Shown one piece after another: positions 36,070 through 45,269 of a stretch of 64,000 bases of DNA. Position 1 is the first letter of the stretch, and each line of letters starts with the position of its first letter. The notes under the pieces were generated by a model. That model did no database searches and was not told where the DNA came from. It saw only the letters and a program-made list of their open reading frames with translations. Both the position numbers and the translations under genes were made by a program. The stretch comes from Rossellomorea vietnamensis (GTDB taxonomy: Bacteria; Bacillota; Bacilli; Bacillales; Bacillaceae_B): NCBI RefSeq assembly GCF_025398035.1, contig NZ_CP104558.1, positions 4,164,001 to 4,228,000 on the forward strand, read 5' to 3'.

Positions 36070-37536
36070 ATGAAATTGAAGAGCGCATCAAAATTTGAAA
36101 AAACGGCGGCCAGATGCTGGAACCTGCTGAATGAAGGGAAACCATTCACCCCTATTTTCGTCATAGGGACCATGACACTCTTTCATTTACAGGGGTTGAT
36201 ACAAGGGGAATGGTTTCCGTTCCTCATAAGCTTGCTGTTTACCCTACCACTATTTATTTTGTATTTCTATTATGATTTTCCGTTGTTCCTGAGAAACTAT
36301 TTGTGGATCCCGGTCATCGGTTATCTGTTATTCTTTGAATCACCCAATTTAGCTCTCTGGGGCTTCGGGATTGGTCTTTATTTCTTTTTCACCGTCTTTT
36401 TCTGGGGAACATTTTATTACCATCTCCGAATCGGTACGGATTGGCTGAATTTCACCCGGTTTTGGAAACTGGTGTTGAAGAACAGTGACTCAACGAGCGG
36501 TAATGCCCAGGAGCAGCTGCCGAAATTCCTGCTGCTGTTAGCGGTATGGGATGGAATGATGACGAATCTTGCCACCGGAGAGCTGCTTCCAGCCACTCAT
36601 TATTTCGTATTTTGCGGTGCTGTATTTGCTTTAGCGTTCATTCTGCACCATTTCCTTTTTGACTGGAAGCCGAAGCAGTATGACTCCTTTACAACGGGTG
36701 AAGCGATGGATGAGGAGATGACGAATGATAAAGTGGTGGTCATCGTGATCGACGGGATGAGAAAAGAACGCTTCTATGAAGCAAATACGCCATATCTTGA
36801 TTCTTTGATGGAACAGGGGACCGAGTATTTGAATATGGAAACCGTCTATCCTGCAAGAACGGTTGTCTGCTTTTCGTCCATGTTCACAGGCACGTATCCG
36901 AAGGAACACGGCATGAAATCCAATATGGTCTGGAAGCTCGGGATCAAGGTGGAAAGCATCTTTGATTCCCTGCGGAAAGTAGGGAAAAAAGGGAAGATGC
37001 TGGGGATTGCCCACCTGGTGGATTCCTTCGGTAAAGATGTCGAAACCGTGACGGCCGTGATGCATAAAGACAAAGCAGATCGAAATATTATCAATAAAGC
37101 GAAAGTCATCATGGAAGAACAGGACCCTGATTTATTCATTGTCCAATTGATCGGTACTGATCAAATCGGGCACAGCAGGGGAGTCTTATATGATGAATAC
37201 ATTGAAAAGATTGAAGAGGCAGATCATCTGATACAAGAATACGTCGAGTGGCTGGAAGCAGAAGGAAAGATGGAGAACACGACCCTTATGATATGTGCGG
37301 ATCATGGACAGGCAGATGGAATCGGCGGTCATGGTCATCTCGATGAAGGGGAAAGATACGTTCCATTCTTTATGGTCGGCCCTGGGGTCAAGCAGGGAGA
37401 GAAAGTCCAGGAGAAACACAGTCTCGTTTCCATGGCCCCAACCATCGCCCATTTATTAGGGGCGCCATTTCCAAGTCACAGCAGGGGACCTGTCCTCAAC
37501 GAGGCGTTAAAGGAGCGTTGGAAGCAACATGAATAA
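36070..37536 (+). CDS. Membrane-anchored alkaline phosphatase-superfamily phosphodiesterase
   Basis: A 488-residue protein: about five N-terminal membrane segments (roughly 25-190) followed by a type I phosphodiesterase/nucleotide pyrophosphatase domain. The two-metal ligand set is complete: Asp in VVIVIDGM, Thr nucleophile in YPARTVVCFSS, Asp and His in GTDQIGHSRG, Asp-His in CADHGQ, and His in GGHGHLDEG. It may remove or cleave phosphoester groups on a lipid or glycan precursor; whether the domain faces the cytosol or exterior is unresolved. ATG 36070 follows the previous stop directly; TTG 36076 is an alternative better spaced from AAAGGA. Confidence 0.82.
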   Translation: MKLKSASKFEKTAARCWNLLNEGKPFTPIFVIGTMTLFHLQGLIQGEWFPFLISLLFTLPLFILYFYYDFPLFLRNYLWIPVIGYLLFFESPNLALWGFGIGLYFFFTVFFWGTFYYHLRIGTDWLNFTRFWKLVLKNSDSTSGNAQEQLPKFLLLLAVWDGMMTNLATGELLPATHYFVFCGAVFALAFILHHFLFDWKPKQYDSFTTGEAMDEEMTNDKVVVIVIDGMRKERFYEANTPYLDSLMEQGTEYLNMETVYPARTVVCFSSMFTGTYPKEHGMKSNMVWKLGIKVESIFDSLRKVGKKGKMLGIAHLVDSFGKDVETVTAVMHKDKADRNIINKAKVIMEEQDPDLFIVQLIGTDQIGHSRGVLYDEYIEKIEEADHLIQEYVEWLEAEGKMENTTLMICADHGQADGIGGHGHLDEGERYVPFFMVGPGVKQGEKVQEKHSLVSMAPTIAHLLGAPFPSHSRGPVLNEALKERWKQHE

Positions 37537-38296
37537 GCAGAAAGTCATCGTATTTATGCCGGCCCATAATGAAGAAGAGTCGATCGGGGAGGTCATTAAG
37601 CGGGTGCCCCGTTCCTTCCACCCATCCGTAGATGTGGAAGTATTGGTCATCAATGATGGTTCAACAGATCGAACGGTTGAAGTGGCTGAAAGGGCAGGTG
37701 CCGATCATATCATTACATTTGAGAAAAATCGTGGACTGGGTGCTGCGGTACGAGAAGGACTGCGGGCATCCTTTGACCTCCATGCTCATATCGGGGTCAT
37801 GATTGATGCGGATGGAGAGTACCCGCCAGAACAAATACCGGAGCTATTGGAGCCGATTTTCAAAGGGGAAGCGGATTATACCATGGGGTCGAGATTCTTG
37901 GGCACCATCAATGGCATGAAGCTTCACCGCCGATTGGGGAACTATTGTTTCACCCTCCTTCAATGCGTCCTCCTAAGAAAGTGGATCTACGACGGACAGT
38001 CCGGTATGAGGGCGTTCTCGAGACAGGCAATGGAACATGCCGAAATCATACATGACTACAACTACGCTCAAGTGCTGACCTTGAATCTTGTCCGTAAAGG
38101 CTTTCGGGTGAAGGAAATCCCGATATTGTATTATGTGAGGACGACGGGCCGGTCCTTCATCAAGTTCAAGTCCTATATGTCATCTGTTCTTCCCGCCATT
38201 ATCCAGGAGATGAAGAAACCGGTGGAGAAAGTATATGTGGAAGAGCAGGCCCATTACATCCCTTCAGATGAAGGAACGAATCATTTTGCAAAATGA
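37529..38296 (+). CDS. Family 2 glycosyltransferase (polyprenyl-phosphate sugar synthase type)
   Basis: A 255-residue GT-A transferase with VFMPAHNEEESIGEVI, VINDGSTDRTVEVA and the catalytic/metal region MIDADGEYPPEQIP, then MGSRFLGTINGMKLHRRLGN, typical of dolichol-phosphate mannose synthase relatives. No C-terminal membrane anchors. It probably transfers a sugar from a nucleotide donor to undecaprenyl phosphate, which would feed a GT-C enzyme such as the one encoded at 40264. Overlaps the preceding gene by 8 bases. Confidence 0.87.
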   Translation: MNKQKVIVFMPAHNEEESIGEVIKRVPRSFHPSVDVEVLVINDGSTDRTVEVAERAGADHIITFEKNRGLGAAVREGLRASFDLHAHIGVMIDADGEYPPEQIPELLEPIFKGEADYTMGSRFLGTINGMKLHRRLGNYCFTLLQCVLLRKWIYDGQSGMRAFSRQAMEHAEIIHDYNYAQVLTLNLVRKGFRVKEIPILYYVRTTGRSFIKFKSYMSSVLPAIIQEMKKPVEKVYVEEQAHYIPSDEGTNHFAK

Positions 38297-38321
38297 CAAC
38301 ATAAAACCATATCTTTAACAA

Positions 38322-38361
38322 AAAATAAGTACTCCGGCTTCTATGCTTGAGTACTTATTTT
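38322..38361 (+). terminator. Rho-independent terminator of the glycan operon
   Basis: AAAATAAGTACTC (38322-38334) pairs with GAGTACTTATTTT (38349-38361) around a 14-nt loop, symmetric enough to work in both directions. Confidence 0.8.
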
Positions 38362-38364
38362 ATA

Positions 38365-38394
38365 TTGACAATACGAATGATAATCATTATCATT
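38365..38394 (+). promoter_or_regulatory. Fur-controlled promoter of the FTR1 operon
   Basis: TTGACA (38365-38370), 17-bp spacer, TATCAT (38388-38393). TGATAATCATTATCA (38378-38392) is a perfect 7-1-7 Fur box, and the palindrome extends to 9-1-9 (38376-38394), overlapping spacer and -10. Repression under iron sufficiency is inferred. Confidence 0.93.
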
Positions 38395-38415
38395 GAAAAC
38401 AGGAGGGAATCATAC

Positions 38416-39165
38416 ATGAAAAAATCGTTCATAACCACGGTACTATTGTTTTTATTAGGTAATATCCTGCTGTCTTCACAGGCATCCGCCTATTCATACG
38501 GTGATCCGAGTGAGGAGAAAATAGCAGAAGCGTATAAAGAAATCATGATCAAGCTTGATGAAGACCCTCCGAATTATTCAGAGTCCAAAAAGATTTATGA
38601 AACGGTTCAAGAAGAAGTCGATCAGCATATGGGTGAAGAACCTTCCAAGATCATCCTTCAGAACCTTGATAAAAAAGAAAAGCAAGAGGCAATTGAAAAT
38701 CTGGATGAACTTCTTGTCCTCAATATTGCCAGAAGACTTGAAAGCATTGATAAAAACTTCTCGGAATATGATACGAGTAAGCGATTACTCGCAAAAGGAT
38801 TTGCTACATATAAAACGTTATCCCCGAAAGTAGAAGGGGAAAACCCTGAATTGGATCAAAAGATCAGGACTGAATTCGATCAAGCGCTGGAATCCCTCGG
38901 GAACCCGGGACTGTTCGGAGTCGGAACAAAGGAATCCGATCAGGACACGTTTAAAGAAAGTAAAACGTTCATAGTGGATTCGCTGCAAAAAGAATTCGAC
39001 ATTAAGAGCCTTGAAGTCGGACACTTTTCTGAAAGTGCCACTGAGGAATCAAGCGGGAAACAGGAGTGGACGGATGTTTCCAACCTGAAGAACTGGATAC
39101 CCATCATCATTATCGTAGGGGTTCTGGCTGCAGCGATTGTCTATGCCGTCAGAAAACGTAAATAA
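38416..39165 (+). CDS. Membrane-anchored extracytoplasmic helical protein, FTR1 partner
   Basis: A 249-residue protein with signal peptide (MKKSFITTVLLFLLGNILLS, cleavage near SQASA-YSYG), a charged helical ectodomain (about 26-220) and a C-terminal membrane helix IPIIIIVGVLAAAIVYAV with a basic tail. Segments such as NYSESKKIYETVQEEVDQ and ATYKTLSPKVEGENPELDQK resemble DYDKVTSIYKDDLQELVQ and KEFYAILEPTVQKRDQAYDT in the Fur-controlled lipoprotein at 32861. Many FTR1 proteins carry a fused N-terminal ectodomain; here it appears as a separate gene 44 bases before the permease. GGAGGG precedes ATG 38416. Likely role: capturing or handling iron for FTR1 (inference). Confidence 0.8.
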   Translation: MKKSFITTVLLFLLGNILLSSQASAYSYGDPSEEKIAEAYKEIMIKLDEDPPNYSESKKIYETVQEEVDQHMGEEPSKIILQNLDKKEKQEAIENLDELLVLNIARRLESIDKNFSEYDTSKRLLAKGFATYKTLSPKVEGENPELDQKIRTEFDQALESLGNPGLFGVGTKESDQDTFKESKTFIVDSLQKEFDIKSLEVGHFSESATEESSGKQEWTDVSNLKNWIPIIIIVGVLAAAIVYAVRKRK

Positions 39166-39209
39166 GGTCACCATAGAAATAGTCTTTAAGCAAGTAAGGG
39201 GGAACTATT

Positions 39210-40130
39210 GTGGAATTACAAGCTTTACTGATCACCTTTCGTGAAGTACTGGAAGCGTTACTGATCATCGGGATCATCACTACCTATCTGAAGAAAACGA
39301 ATCACGGCAAGTTTACAAAGTTTGTCTGGCTGGGTGCCGGATTAGCGGTAATCGCCAGTGTCGGCGTAGCGATGCTCTTTCAGGTCGTCTTTACAGGATT
39401 TGCCGCCATGGGAAGCGAGATGTATCTGAAGATCGGCATCATGCTGGTCTCCTCCGTCCTTCTTACCCAGATGGTCTTCTGGATGGCGAAACACAGCCGT
39501 GACCTTAAAGGAAACATGGAAGGGAAAATGAAGCATTTTATTTCCACAGGTAATATTGTCGGAATGGTGATCCACTCGTTCCTCGTTGTTCTTCGCGAAG
39601 GTGTGGAGACCGTATTTTTCTTCGCCGCCATTACAGGCGGGGATATCGGAGCGGCCATGCAGGGCTGGGGAGCGATTACGGGAGTCGTCATCGGTTGTGT
39701 CGTAGCTTACTTCTTCTTTAAAGGCACAATGAGAATTTCATTGAAAAGCTTCTTTAAAGTGACCGGCGCATTCATTATCCTCATCTCTGCAGGACTTCTT
39801 GTACAGGCGATTTCCATGATGCAGGATATAGGATTGATCGGCAGTGTGATTCCACACCTTTACGACCTGACCTGGCTACTGCCTGAGCATCCGATCGATT
39901 ACGCCCATTTCCTCCGTGATACGGGAACTGCCCCGTTGTTATCCGGTGATGTAGGCATCTTCCTTAAAGCGTTGTTCGGTTATTCCTCCATGCCGTCCAT
40001 CGAAGAAGTGATTTCGTATATCGGTTATTTCGTAGCGATTTACTTCCTGACTGCACCGAAGCGGGAGTCGGTGAAAGCAAAGGAAGAGGTCAAAGGCGGA
40101 GTGAAGGATTTGAGCCCACAAGCTAAATAA
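39210..40130 (+). CDS. FTR1 family iron permease
   Basis: A 306-residue membrane protein with about seven transmembrane segments and both REXXE iron-binding motifs of the FTR1/EfeU family: R11-EVL-E15 in helix 1 and R129-EGV-E133 in helix 4. It imports iron across the cytoplasmic membrane. The start is GTG 39210, with AAGGGGGAAC upstream. It is co-transcribed with the membrane-anchored ectodomain gene under one Fur box. No EfeO (M75) or EfeB (DyP peroxidase) gene lies in this window, unlike the B. subtilis efeUOB (ywbLMN) operon, so the partner proteins may be different. Confidence 0.92.
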   Translation: MELQALLITFREVLEALLIIGIITTYLKKTNHGKFTKFVWLGAGLAVIASVGVAMLFQVVFTGFAAMGSEMYLKIGIMLVSSVLLTQMVFWMAKHSRDLKGNMEGKMKHFISTGNIVGMVIHSFLVVLREGVETVFFFAAITGGDIGAAMQGWGAITGVVIGCVVAYFFFKGTMRISLKSFFKVTGAFIILISAGLLVQAISMMQDIGLIGSVIPHLYDLTWLLPEHPIDYAHFLRDTGTAPLLSGDVGIFLKALFGYSSMPSIEEVISYIGYFVAIYFLTAPKRESVKAKEEVKGGVKDLSPQAK

Positions 40131-40138
40131 ATTGTATC

Positions 40139-40226
40139 AGTACCAAACCTCATTGCCCTTAAAGATTGAACACCCTTTTCGAAAGGTGTACACTCTTTAA
40201 AGGAATGTATGTTTGGTACTTTTTTA
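40139..40226 (+). terminator. Large multi-hairpin terminator of the FTR1 operon
   Basis: AGTACCAAAC (40139-40148) pairs perfectly with GTTTGGTACT (40211-40220), followed by six Ts; the interior pairs CCCTTAAAG with CTTTAAAGG and contains an ACAC/GTGT hairpin. Confidence 0.85.
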
Positions 40227-40263
40227 ATGATTGAGAGTCTAACAAAGTATGAGGGTGACGTCG

Positions 40264-41742
40264 TTGAGAATGAAGAGTGGGAAGTATATGAGTCGGCTGA
40301 ACGTGGCGGGTGCATTTGCTGTGGCGGCTGTTTTGGTTCTTCAGCTGATTTGGATCCCTAGCTATGCGGCTACTTGGGATATGGTTGATTTTGCACTGGG
40401 TGTCCTGCATTTTGATATGTATCAGATGCAGCCCCACTTTCCCGGTTATCCTTATTTCATCCTGGGAGGGAAAGTCCTTCATCTGATGGTGGGGGACCCC
40501 GTCCAAGCCCTGACTCTTTTTAATATACTTCTGTATGGAAGTGCCATCATCCCTCTTTTTCTGTTAATGAACCGAATCGTGCGTCCGACATATGCAGGGA
40601 TAGCAACAGCCATCGTTTATACGAGCAGCTTTACGGTCCTGATGGTGAATCAGCCGATGTCCGAGGGAGCAGCAGTCGGGATGATGTGGTGGTATGTATG
40701 GAGTTTGGTTTTGGCCTATGAGAGACATCATAAAGGATTCCTCATTCTCCCACTGTTCCTATTCAGCCTGCTTCTTGGAATCAGGTTATCTTATCTGGTC
40801 CTTGGGATCGGGATCCTGATGCTCCTGTACAGAAAGTGGAAGGATGGCGTGGTAACACTTCTGGATACCTTCGTTTACCTGCTCATTGCCGTCCTGTTCC
40901 AGCTCCTCTGGGTATCGGGGATCAGCATGTCGGAAGGGGGATATGAAAGCTTTCTCCGACTGGCCCTTTCCTTCACGAACGGACATTTTCAAGAATGGGG
41001 GGGAACGATCGGTGCCTCAGATCTCAGTCTCTGGGACAGAGTCGTGAAGCTGATTTTTGTGAACACGATATGGGTGGGGGGTGTCGCTGAGTTCCTCCCC
41101 CTCCTCGTTCTATTGGTTGTCGGTATGGCTGCAGCAAGGAAGGATTCACACGGGAATTGTTATATGACACGCTTGATGCTGGTGCTTTTGGGCAGTTATT
41201 TCCTCTGGGCTCTCTTCGCCCAGAATGTGATGAAGCCCCGTCATGCTTTGCCTTTGATCGGCATCGCCTTGTTCCTTGGAGCGGAAAGACTGCTTTCACA
41301 ACGACTGTCACGGACAGGTTCCATTCTTGTCCTTTCGTTCCTCCTGCTTCAGGTTTACCATACAAGTGCGTTATTATATAAACATGCATCGGACATTCCG
41401 GCCGTTTACCAAATGGCCGATTATTTAGAGAGCGAAGGTGAAAAACAGCCTCTCGTCGTATATACCTGGGAAGAGTCCAGGGTACTCGAGTATCTTGATG
41501 TCCCTTTTATTCATAAGAAAGTACAAACGTATGAAGTGTTTACCACTGACACACGATATTACCCTGAGCGGGATATTTATCTGACGGATAAAGTGGTCGA
41601 AGGGTTTAAGAAGCAAGGGATTCAGATGGATGAGTTCATTAAGGTGGAGAAGCATTTCCATTCCAGTGAGCTCATCGACCCGATCTATCACGACCTGACA
41701 TTATATAAATGGAAGAAACAGAGGGGGGAGGAAAAAGGATGA
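40264..41742 (+). CDS. Integral membrane GT-C-type glycosyltransferase
   Basis: About 492 residues with some eleven hydrophobic segments and a C-terminal soluble tail. The first outer loop holds [15 protein letters not shown] and [15 protein letters not shown], the acidic and FPGYP features of GT-C enzymes (ArnT/PMT-like) that use polyprenyl-phosphate sugars outside the membrane. TTG 40264 is chosen because TGAGGGTGA sits 5-9 nt upstream; ATG 40249 has no site, ATG 40270 is possible. It ends in ATGA, overlapping the uvrC start. Acceptor unknown. Likely partner of the GT2 at 37529. Confidence 0.8.
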   Translation: MRMKSGKYMSRLNVAGAFAVAAVLVLQLIWIPSYAATWDMVDFALGVLHFDMYQMQPHFPGYPYFILGGKVLHLMVGDPVQALTLFNILLYGSAIIPLFLLMNRIVRPTYAGIATAIVYTSSFTVLMVNQPMSEGAAVGMMWWYVWSLVLAYERHHKGFLILPLFLFSLLLGIRLSYLVLGIGILMLLYRKWKDGVVTLLDTFVYLLIAVLFQLLWVSGISMSEGGYESFLRLALSFTNGHFQEWGGTIGASDLSLWDRVVKLIFVNTIWVGGVAEFLPLLVLLVVGMAAARKDSHGNCYMTRLMLVLLGSYFLWALFAQNVMKPRHALPLIGIALFLGAERLLSQRLSRTGSILVLSFLLLQVYHTSALLYKHASDIPAVYQMADYLESEGEKQPLVVYTWEESRVLEYLDVPFIHKKVQTYEVFTTDTRYYPERDIYLTDKVVEGFKKQGIQMDEFIKVEKHFHSSELIDPIYHDLTLYKWKKQRGEEKG

Positions 41743-43508
41743 ATCAGAATATCACGAATAAATTAGCGCTGCTTCCCGACCAACCGGGCTGTTATTTAAT
41801 GAAGGACAGGCAGGGGACGATCATCTATGTGGGAAAGGCCAAAGTATTGAAGAACCGGGTGCGTTCCTATTTCACAGGCTCCCATGATGCAAAAACCCAG
41901 CGGCTGGTAGGGGAGATCGAGGACTTCGAATACATCATGACCTCCTCTGACCTGGAAGCCCTTGTCCTCGAAATGAATTTGATCAAAAAGTATGACCCTA
42001 AATACAATGTCATGCTAAAGGATGATAAAAGCTATCCGTTCATCAAGTTAACGAATGAACGGCACCCGAGACTCATTACCACACGAAAGGTCCAGCGGGG
42101 AAAGGGAAAGTATTTCGGTCCTTATCCAAATGTCGGAGCGGCAAATGAAACGAAAAAACTTCTCGACCGCCTGTATCCTCTACGGAAGTGCAATACGCTT
42201 CCTGACAGGGCCTGCCTTTACTATCATATGGGCCAATGTCTCGCTCCCTGTATTAAAGAAGTGAGCAAAGACACGTACCGAGACATGACAGATGAAATAG
42301 CCAGATTCCTCAATGGGGGATACAAGGAAATCAAGAAACAGCTCACGGTGAAAATGAATGAAGCCTCGGAAAATCTGGAATTTGAAAGAGCGAAGGAATT
42401 CCGCGATCAGATTCTCCATATCGAAGCGACCATGGAAAAACAGAAGATGACAATGACCGATTTCACCGACCGTGATGTATTCGGATATTCCGTTGATAAA
42501 GGCTGGATGTGTGTTCAGGTATTCTTCGTCCGGCAAGGGAAGCTCATTGAGCGGGATGTGTCTTTATTCCCTCTCTATAATGAACCCGAGGATGAGTTCC
42601 TGACGTTCCTGGGTCAGTTCTACTCCAAATCCAACCACTTTAAGCCGAAGGAGATCTTTTTGCCTGAAGAGATCGATATCGAACTCGCGGAGAAGCTTCT
42701 TGAGGTGAAAATGACCCAGCCTAAACGGGGGAAAAAGAAAGAGCTTGTGAAGCTTGCCGAAAAAAATGCCCAGCAGGCACTGGGGGAGAAGTTCGCCCTT
42801 ATTGAAAGAGATGAAGAACGAACGATCAAAGCCATTGAAAGGCTTGGGGAGCATATGGGGATTTACACCCCTTTCCGGATTGAAGCCTTTGATAACTCCA
42901 ATATTCAAGGTAGTGATCCTGTTTCGGCCATGATCGTCTTCTTAGACGGGAAACCGGAAAAGAAAGAATACCGTAAATACAAGATCAAAACCGTAAAGGG
43001 GCCCGATGATTATGATTCCATGAGGGAGGTAGTCCGGAGAAGGTATACGAGAGTGCTAAAAGACGGACTTCCTTTACCGGACCTTATCATCATAGACGGA
43101 GGAAAAGGTCAGATTGAAGCGGCAAGGGACGTGATCGAGAATGAATTGGGTCTCGACATCCCGATCGGGGGTCTTGCGAAAGACGATAAGCATCAGACAT
43201 CGGAACTGCTGTACGGCAACCCGCTCCAAATCGTCCCCCTTGAAAAGCGCAGCCAGGAATTCTATCTCCTCCAGCGCATCCAGGATGAAGTCCACCGGTT
43301 CGCCATCACCTTCCACCGTCAGCTGAGAGGCAAAAGCGCCTTCCAATCCACCCTCGACGACATCGACGGCATCGGACCAAAACGAAAGAAACAACTTCTT
43401 AAACACTTTGGATCCATGAAGAAAATGAAAGAAGCGACTGTGGAGGAGTTTATAGAGATAGGAATACCCGAAGCCGTGGCGAAGGTATTGGTGGAGAAAT
43501 TGAAGTAG
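41739..43508 (+). CDS. uvrC: UvrABC system protein C
   Basis: Excision nuclease subunit (589 residues) making both incisions in nucleotide excision repair. GIY-YIG nuclease domain ([19 protein letters not shown]), Cys-rich segment ([13 protein letters not shown]), UVR motif near 200-235, RNase H-like domain ([28 protein letters not shown]) and C-terminal helix-hairpin-helix ([18 protein letters not shown]). ATG 41739, with GGGGGGAGG upstream, overlaps the preceding stop as ATGA, so it is translationally coupled to the membrane glycosyltransferase. Confidence 0.97.
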   Translation: MNQNITNKLALLPDQPGCYLMKDRQGTIIYVGKAKVLKNRVRSYFTGSHDAKTQRLVGEIEDFEYIMTSSDLEALVLEMNLIKKYDPKYNVMLKDDKSYPFIKLTNERHPRLITTRKVQRGKGKYFGPYPNVGAANETKKLLDRLYPLRKCNTLPDRACLYYHMGQCLAPCIKEVSKDTYRDMTDEIARFLNGGYKEIKKQLTVKMNEASENLEFERAKEFRDQILHIEATMEKQKMTMTDFTDRDVFGYSVDKGWMCVQVFFVRQGKLIERDVSLFPLYNEPEDEFLTFLGQFYSKSNHFKPKEIFLPEEIDIELAEKLLEVKMTQPKRGKKKELVKLAEKNAQQALGEKFALIERDEERTIKAIERLGEHMGIYTPFRIEAFDNSNIQGSDPVSAMIVFLDGKPEKKEYRKYKIKTVKGPDDYDSMREVVRRRYTRVLKDGLPLPDLIIIDGGKGQIEAARDVIENELGLDIPIGGLAKDDKHQTSELLYGNPLQIVPLEKRSQEFYLLQRIQDEVHRFAITFHRQLRGKSAFQSTLDDIDGIGPKRKKQLLKHFGSMKKMKEATVEEFIEIGIPEAVAKVLVEKLK

Positions 43509-43545
43509 CGGCTGTAATGAATTCGATTTATTTAAAAATTGTGCA

Positions 43546-43574
43546 TTGAATCACAATTTTTTATGTGCTATAAT
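43546..43574 (+). promoter_or_regulatory. Sigma-A promoter of lysC
   Basis: TTGAAT (43546-43551), 17-bp spacer, TATAAT (43569-43574), just upstream of the lysine riboswitch. Confidence 0.85.
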
Positions 43575-43593
43575 AAACAGAAATTTATAACAT

Positions 43594-43857
43594 TATCACT
43601 TTTTAAGTGGTGATAGAGGTGCGAACTTCAAGAGTACAGGTAGAGAGGGGTATGAGCCCCGCCGACATGCCTGGAAAGGGGAGAATCGCCGAAGTGGTTA
43701 TAGTCTCATACTATATCCGCTGGTCCTGCGTTTAAGAAATGCAGGATTGTCAAGATGATTCAATCTTGGAGAGCTATCTCACAATGCCGATGAACCTATT
43801 TGTATGTTCTGCTGTATGTTCATAAAGCAATGAGATATTATTCTCATTGCTTTTTTT
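43594..43857 (+). promoter_or_regulatory. Lysine riboswitch (L-box) with terminator
   Basis: The conserved L-box elements are present: AGAGGTGCGAACTTCAAGAG near 43615, GGAAAGGGGAGAATCGCCGA near 43674-43695, GCTGGTCCTGCG and GGAGAGCTATCTC near 43768-43780, which closes the basal stem with GATAG (43612-43616). The expression platform is a perfect 12-bp terminator, 43824-43835 with 43842-43853, with a T run. Lysine binding should end transcription before lysC. Confidence 0.95.
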
Positions 43858-43971
43858 ATTATCAGCGCAGGATTTGGCACCAACAATCCTGTCCTATGGA
43901 CGTGTAGGATAATTGTGATTGTACTCTTCATCATCAACAAGAGCGGAGACGCTCAGAAAGAGGGAGAAGTC

Positions 43972-45210
43972 GTGAGTATTATTGTTCAAAAATTCGGTGG
44001 GACTTCAGTAGGGTCTGTGGAAAGAATTCAAAATGTTGCGTCAAGGATCATTGAAGAAAAAGAAAGAGGGAATGATGTGGTGGTGGTCGTATCTGCCATG
44101 GGGAAAACGACGGATACACTCGTTGGTCTTGCAAGGGAAATCACGTCTCAACCGAGCAAAAGAGAAATGGATATGCTGCTCTCAACCGGGGAGCAGGTGA
44201 CCATTTCACTCCTGACCATGGCCCTGATCCAATCGGGGCATGATGCCATTTCATTCACGGGCTGGCAGGCCGGCATCGAGACGGAATCCGTCCATAGTAA
44301 TGCAAGGATCACCAATATTCATACCGATAAAATGGCGGCTCACCTTCAGGAAGGAAGAGTGGTCATCGTCGCAGGATTCCAGGGCATGACAGAAACCGGG
44401 GAAATCACCACACTCGGCAGGGGCGGGTCGGATACGACAGCCGTTGCGATCGCGGCAGCCCTGAAGGCGGAGCGCTGTGACATCTATACGGACGTAGACG
44501 GGGTTTACACGACAGATCCCCGCTATATAGAAGGAGCAAGGAAGTTACCGTCGATTTCATATGATGAAATGCTCGAACTTGCAAACCTCGGGGCAGGGGT
44601 CCTCCATCCGAGGGCGGTGGAATTTGCCAAGAATTATCAAATCCCGTTGGAAGTCAGATCGAGCATCGAAAGAGTGGAAGGAACGTATATTGAGGAGGAA
44701 GCAAGCATGGAACAGAACTTGATTGTAAGAGGAGTAGCATTTGAGAATGAAATTACGAGGGTCACGGTATTCGGACTGGGAAATGCATTAACAGGACTAT
44801 CATCCGTGTTCACTACGTTGGCTGAAAATCATTTGAACGTAGACATCATCATCCAGACCCAGACGGATCAGAATACGACCAATCTATCTTTCTCCATCAA
44901 GGAGCACGATCTCGAGGAAACCCTTGCTGTTCTTGAACGAAATAAAGAGCAGTTGAATTTCACACACGTCGAGCACGAAAGTGGGCTGGCGAAAGTCTCC
45001 ATTGTCGGTTCGGGGATGATTTCAAACCCGGGTGTGGCCGCGGAAATGTTTGAAGTGCTTGCTCAAAATGACATCGTCGTGAAAATGGTCAGCACTTCTG
45101 AAATTAAAGTGTCTACAGTAGTGGATGGCGAGAATATGCAGAAGGCGGCAGGCGTCTTACATACGGCCTTTCATCTCGATGCCGTGAAGATGGAAGAAAT
45201 CACGCTGTAG
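43972..45210 (+). CDS. lysC: Aspartokinase II (lysine-sensitive), alpha subunit
   Basis: A 412-residue aspartate kinase making aspartyl phosphate, first step of the lysine/threonine/methionine and diaminopimelate pathway. Kinase motif VQKFGGTSVGSVERI at the N-terminus, TTLGRGGSDTTAVA, and two C-terminal ACT domains for feedback control. GTG 43972 follows GAGGGAGAAG; an upstream in-frame ATG/ATT region lacks a ribosome binding site. Controlled by the lysine riboswitch. Confidence 0.96.
   Translation: MSIIVQKFGGTSVGSVERIQNVASRIIEEKERGNDVVVVVSAMGKTTDTLVGLAREITSQPSKREMDMLLSTGEQVTISLLTMALIQSGHDAISFTGWQAGIETESVHSNARITNIHTDKMAAHLQEGRVVIVAGFQGMTETGEITTLGRGGSDTTAVAIAAALKAERCDIYTDVDGVYTTDPRYIEGARKLPSISYDEMLELANLGAGVLHPRAVEFAKNYQIPLEVRSSIERVEGTYIEEEASMEQNLIVRGVAFENEITRVTVFGLGNALTGLSSVFTTLAENHLNVDIIIQTQTDQNTTNLSFSIKEHDLEETLAVLERNKEQLNFTHVEHESGLAKVSIVGSGMISNPGVAAEMFEVLAQNDIVVKMVSTSEIKVSTVVDGENMQKAAGVLHTAFHLDAVKMEEITL
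44707..45210 (+). CDS. lysC: Aspartokinase II beta subunit (in-frame internal start)
   Basis: Inside lysC, GAGGAGGAAG (44692-44701 region) stands 6-8 nt before ATG 44707 (MEQNLIVRGVAFENE). The resulting 167-residue product contains only the ACT regulatory domains. In B. subtilis the beta subunit of aspartokinase II is made from exactly such an internal start in the same gene, so independent initiation here is well supported. Confidence 0.85.
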   Translation: MEQNLIVRGVAFENEITRVTVFGLGNALTGLSSVFTTLAENHLNVDIIIQTQTDQNTTNLSFSIKEHDLEETLAVLERNKEQLNFTHVEHESGLAKVSIVGSGMISNPGVAAEMFEVLAQNDIVVKMVSTSEIKVSTVVDGENMQKAAGVLHTAFHLDAVKMEEITL

Positions 45211-45222
45211 GATCAACATGGA

Positions 45223-45256
45223 AAAGGGTTGCCTGGATGATTCCAGGCAACCCTTT
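45223..45256. terminator. Bidirectional terminator between lysC and yslB
   Basis: Perfect 14-bp stem 45223-45236 with 45243-45256, loop ATGATT, T-rich on the plus strand and with an A-rich start for the minus strand. Confidence 0.85.
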
Positions 45257-45269
45257 ATTGAGAGCTTGA

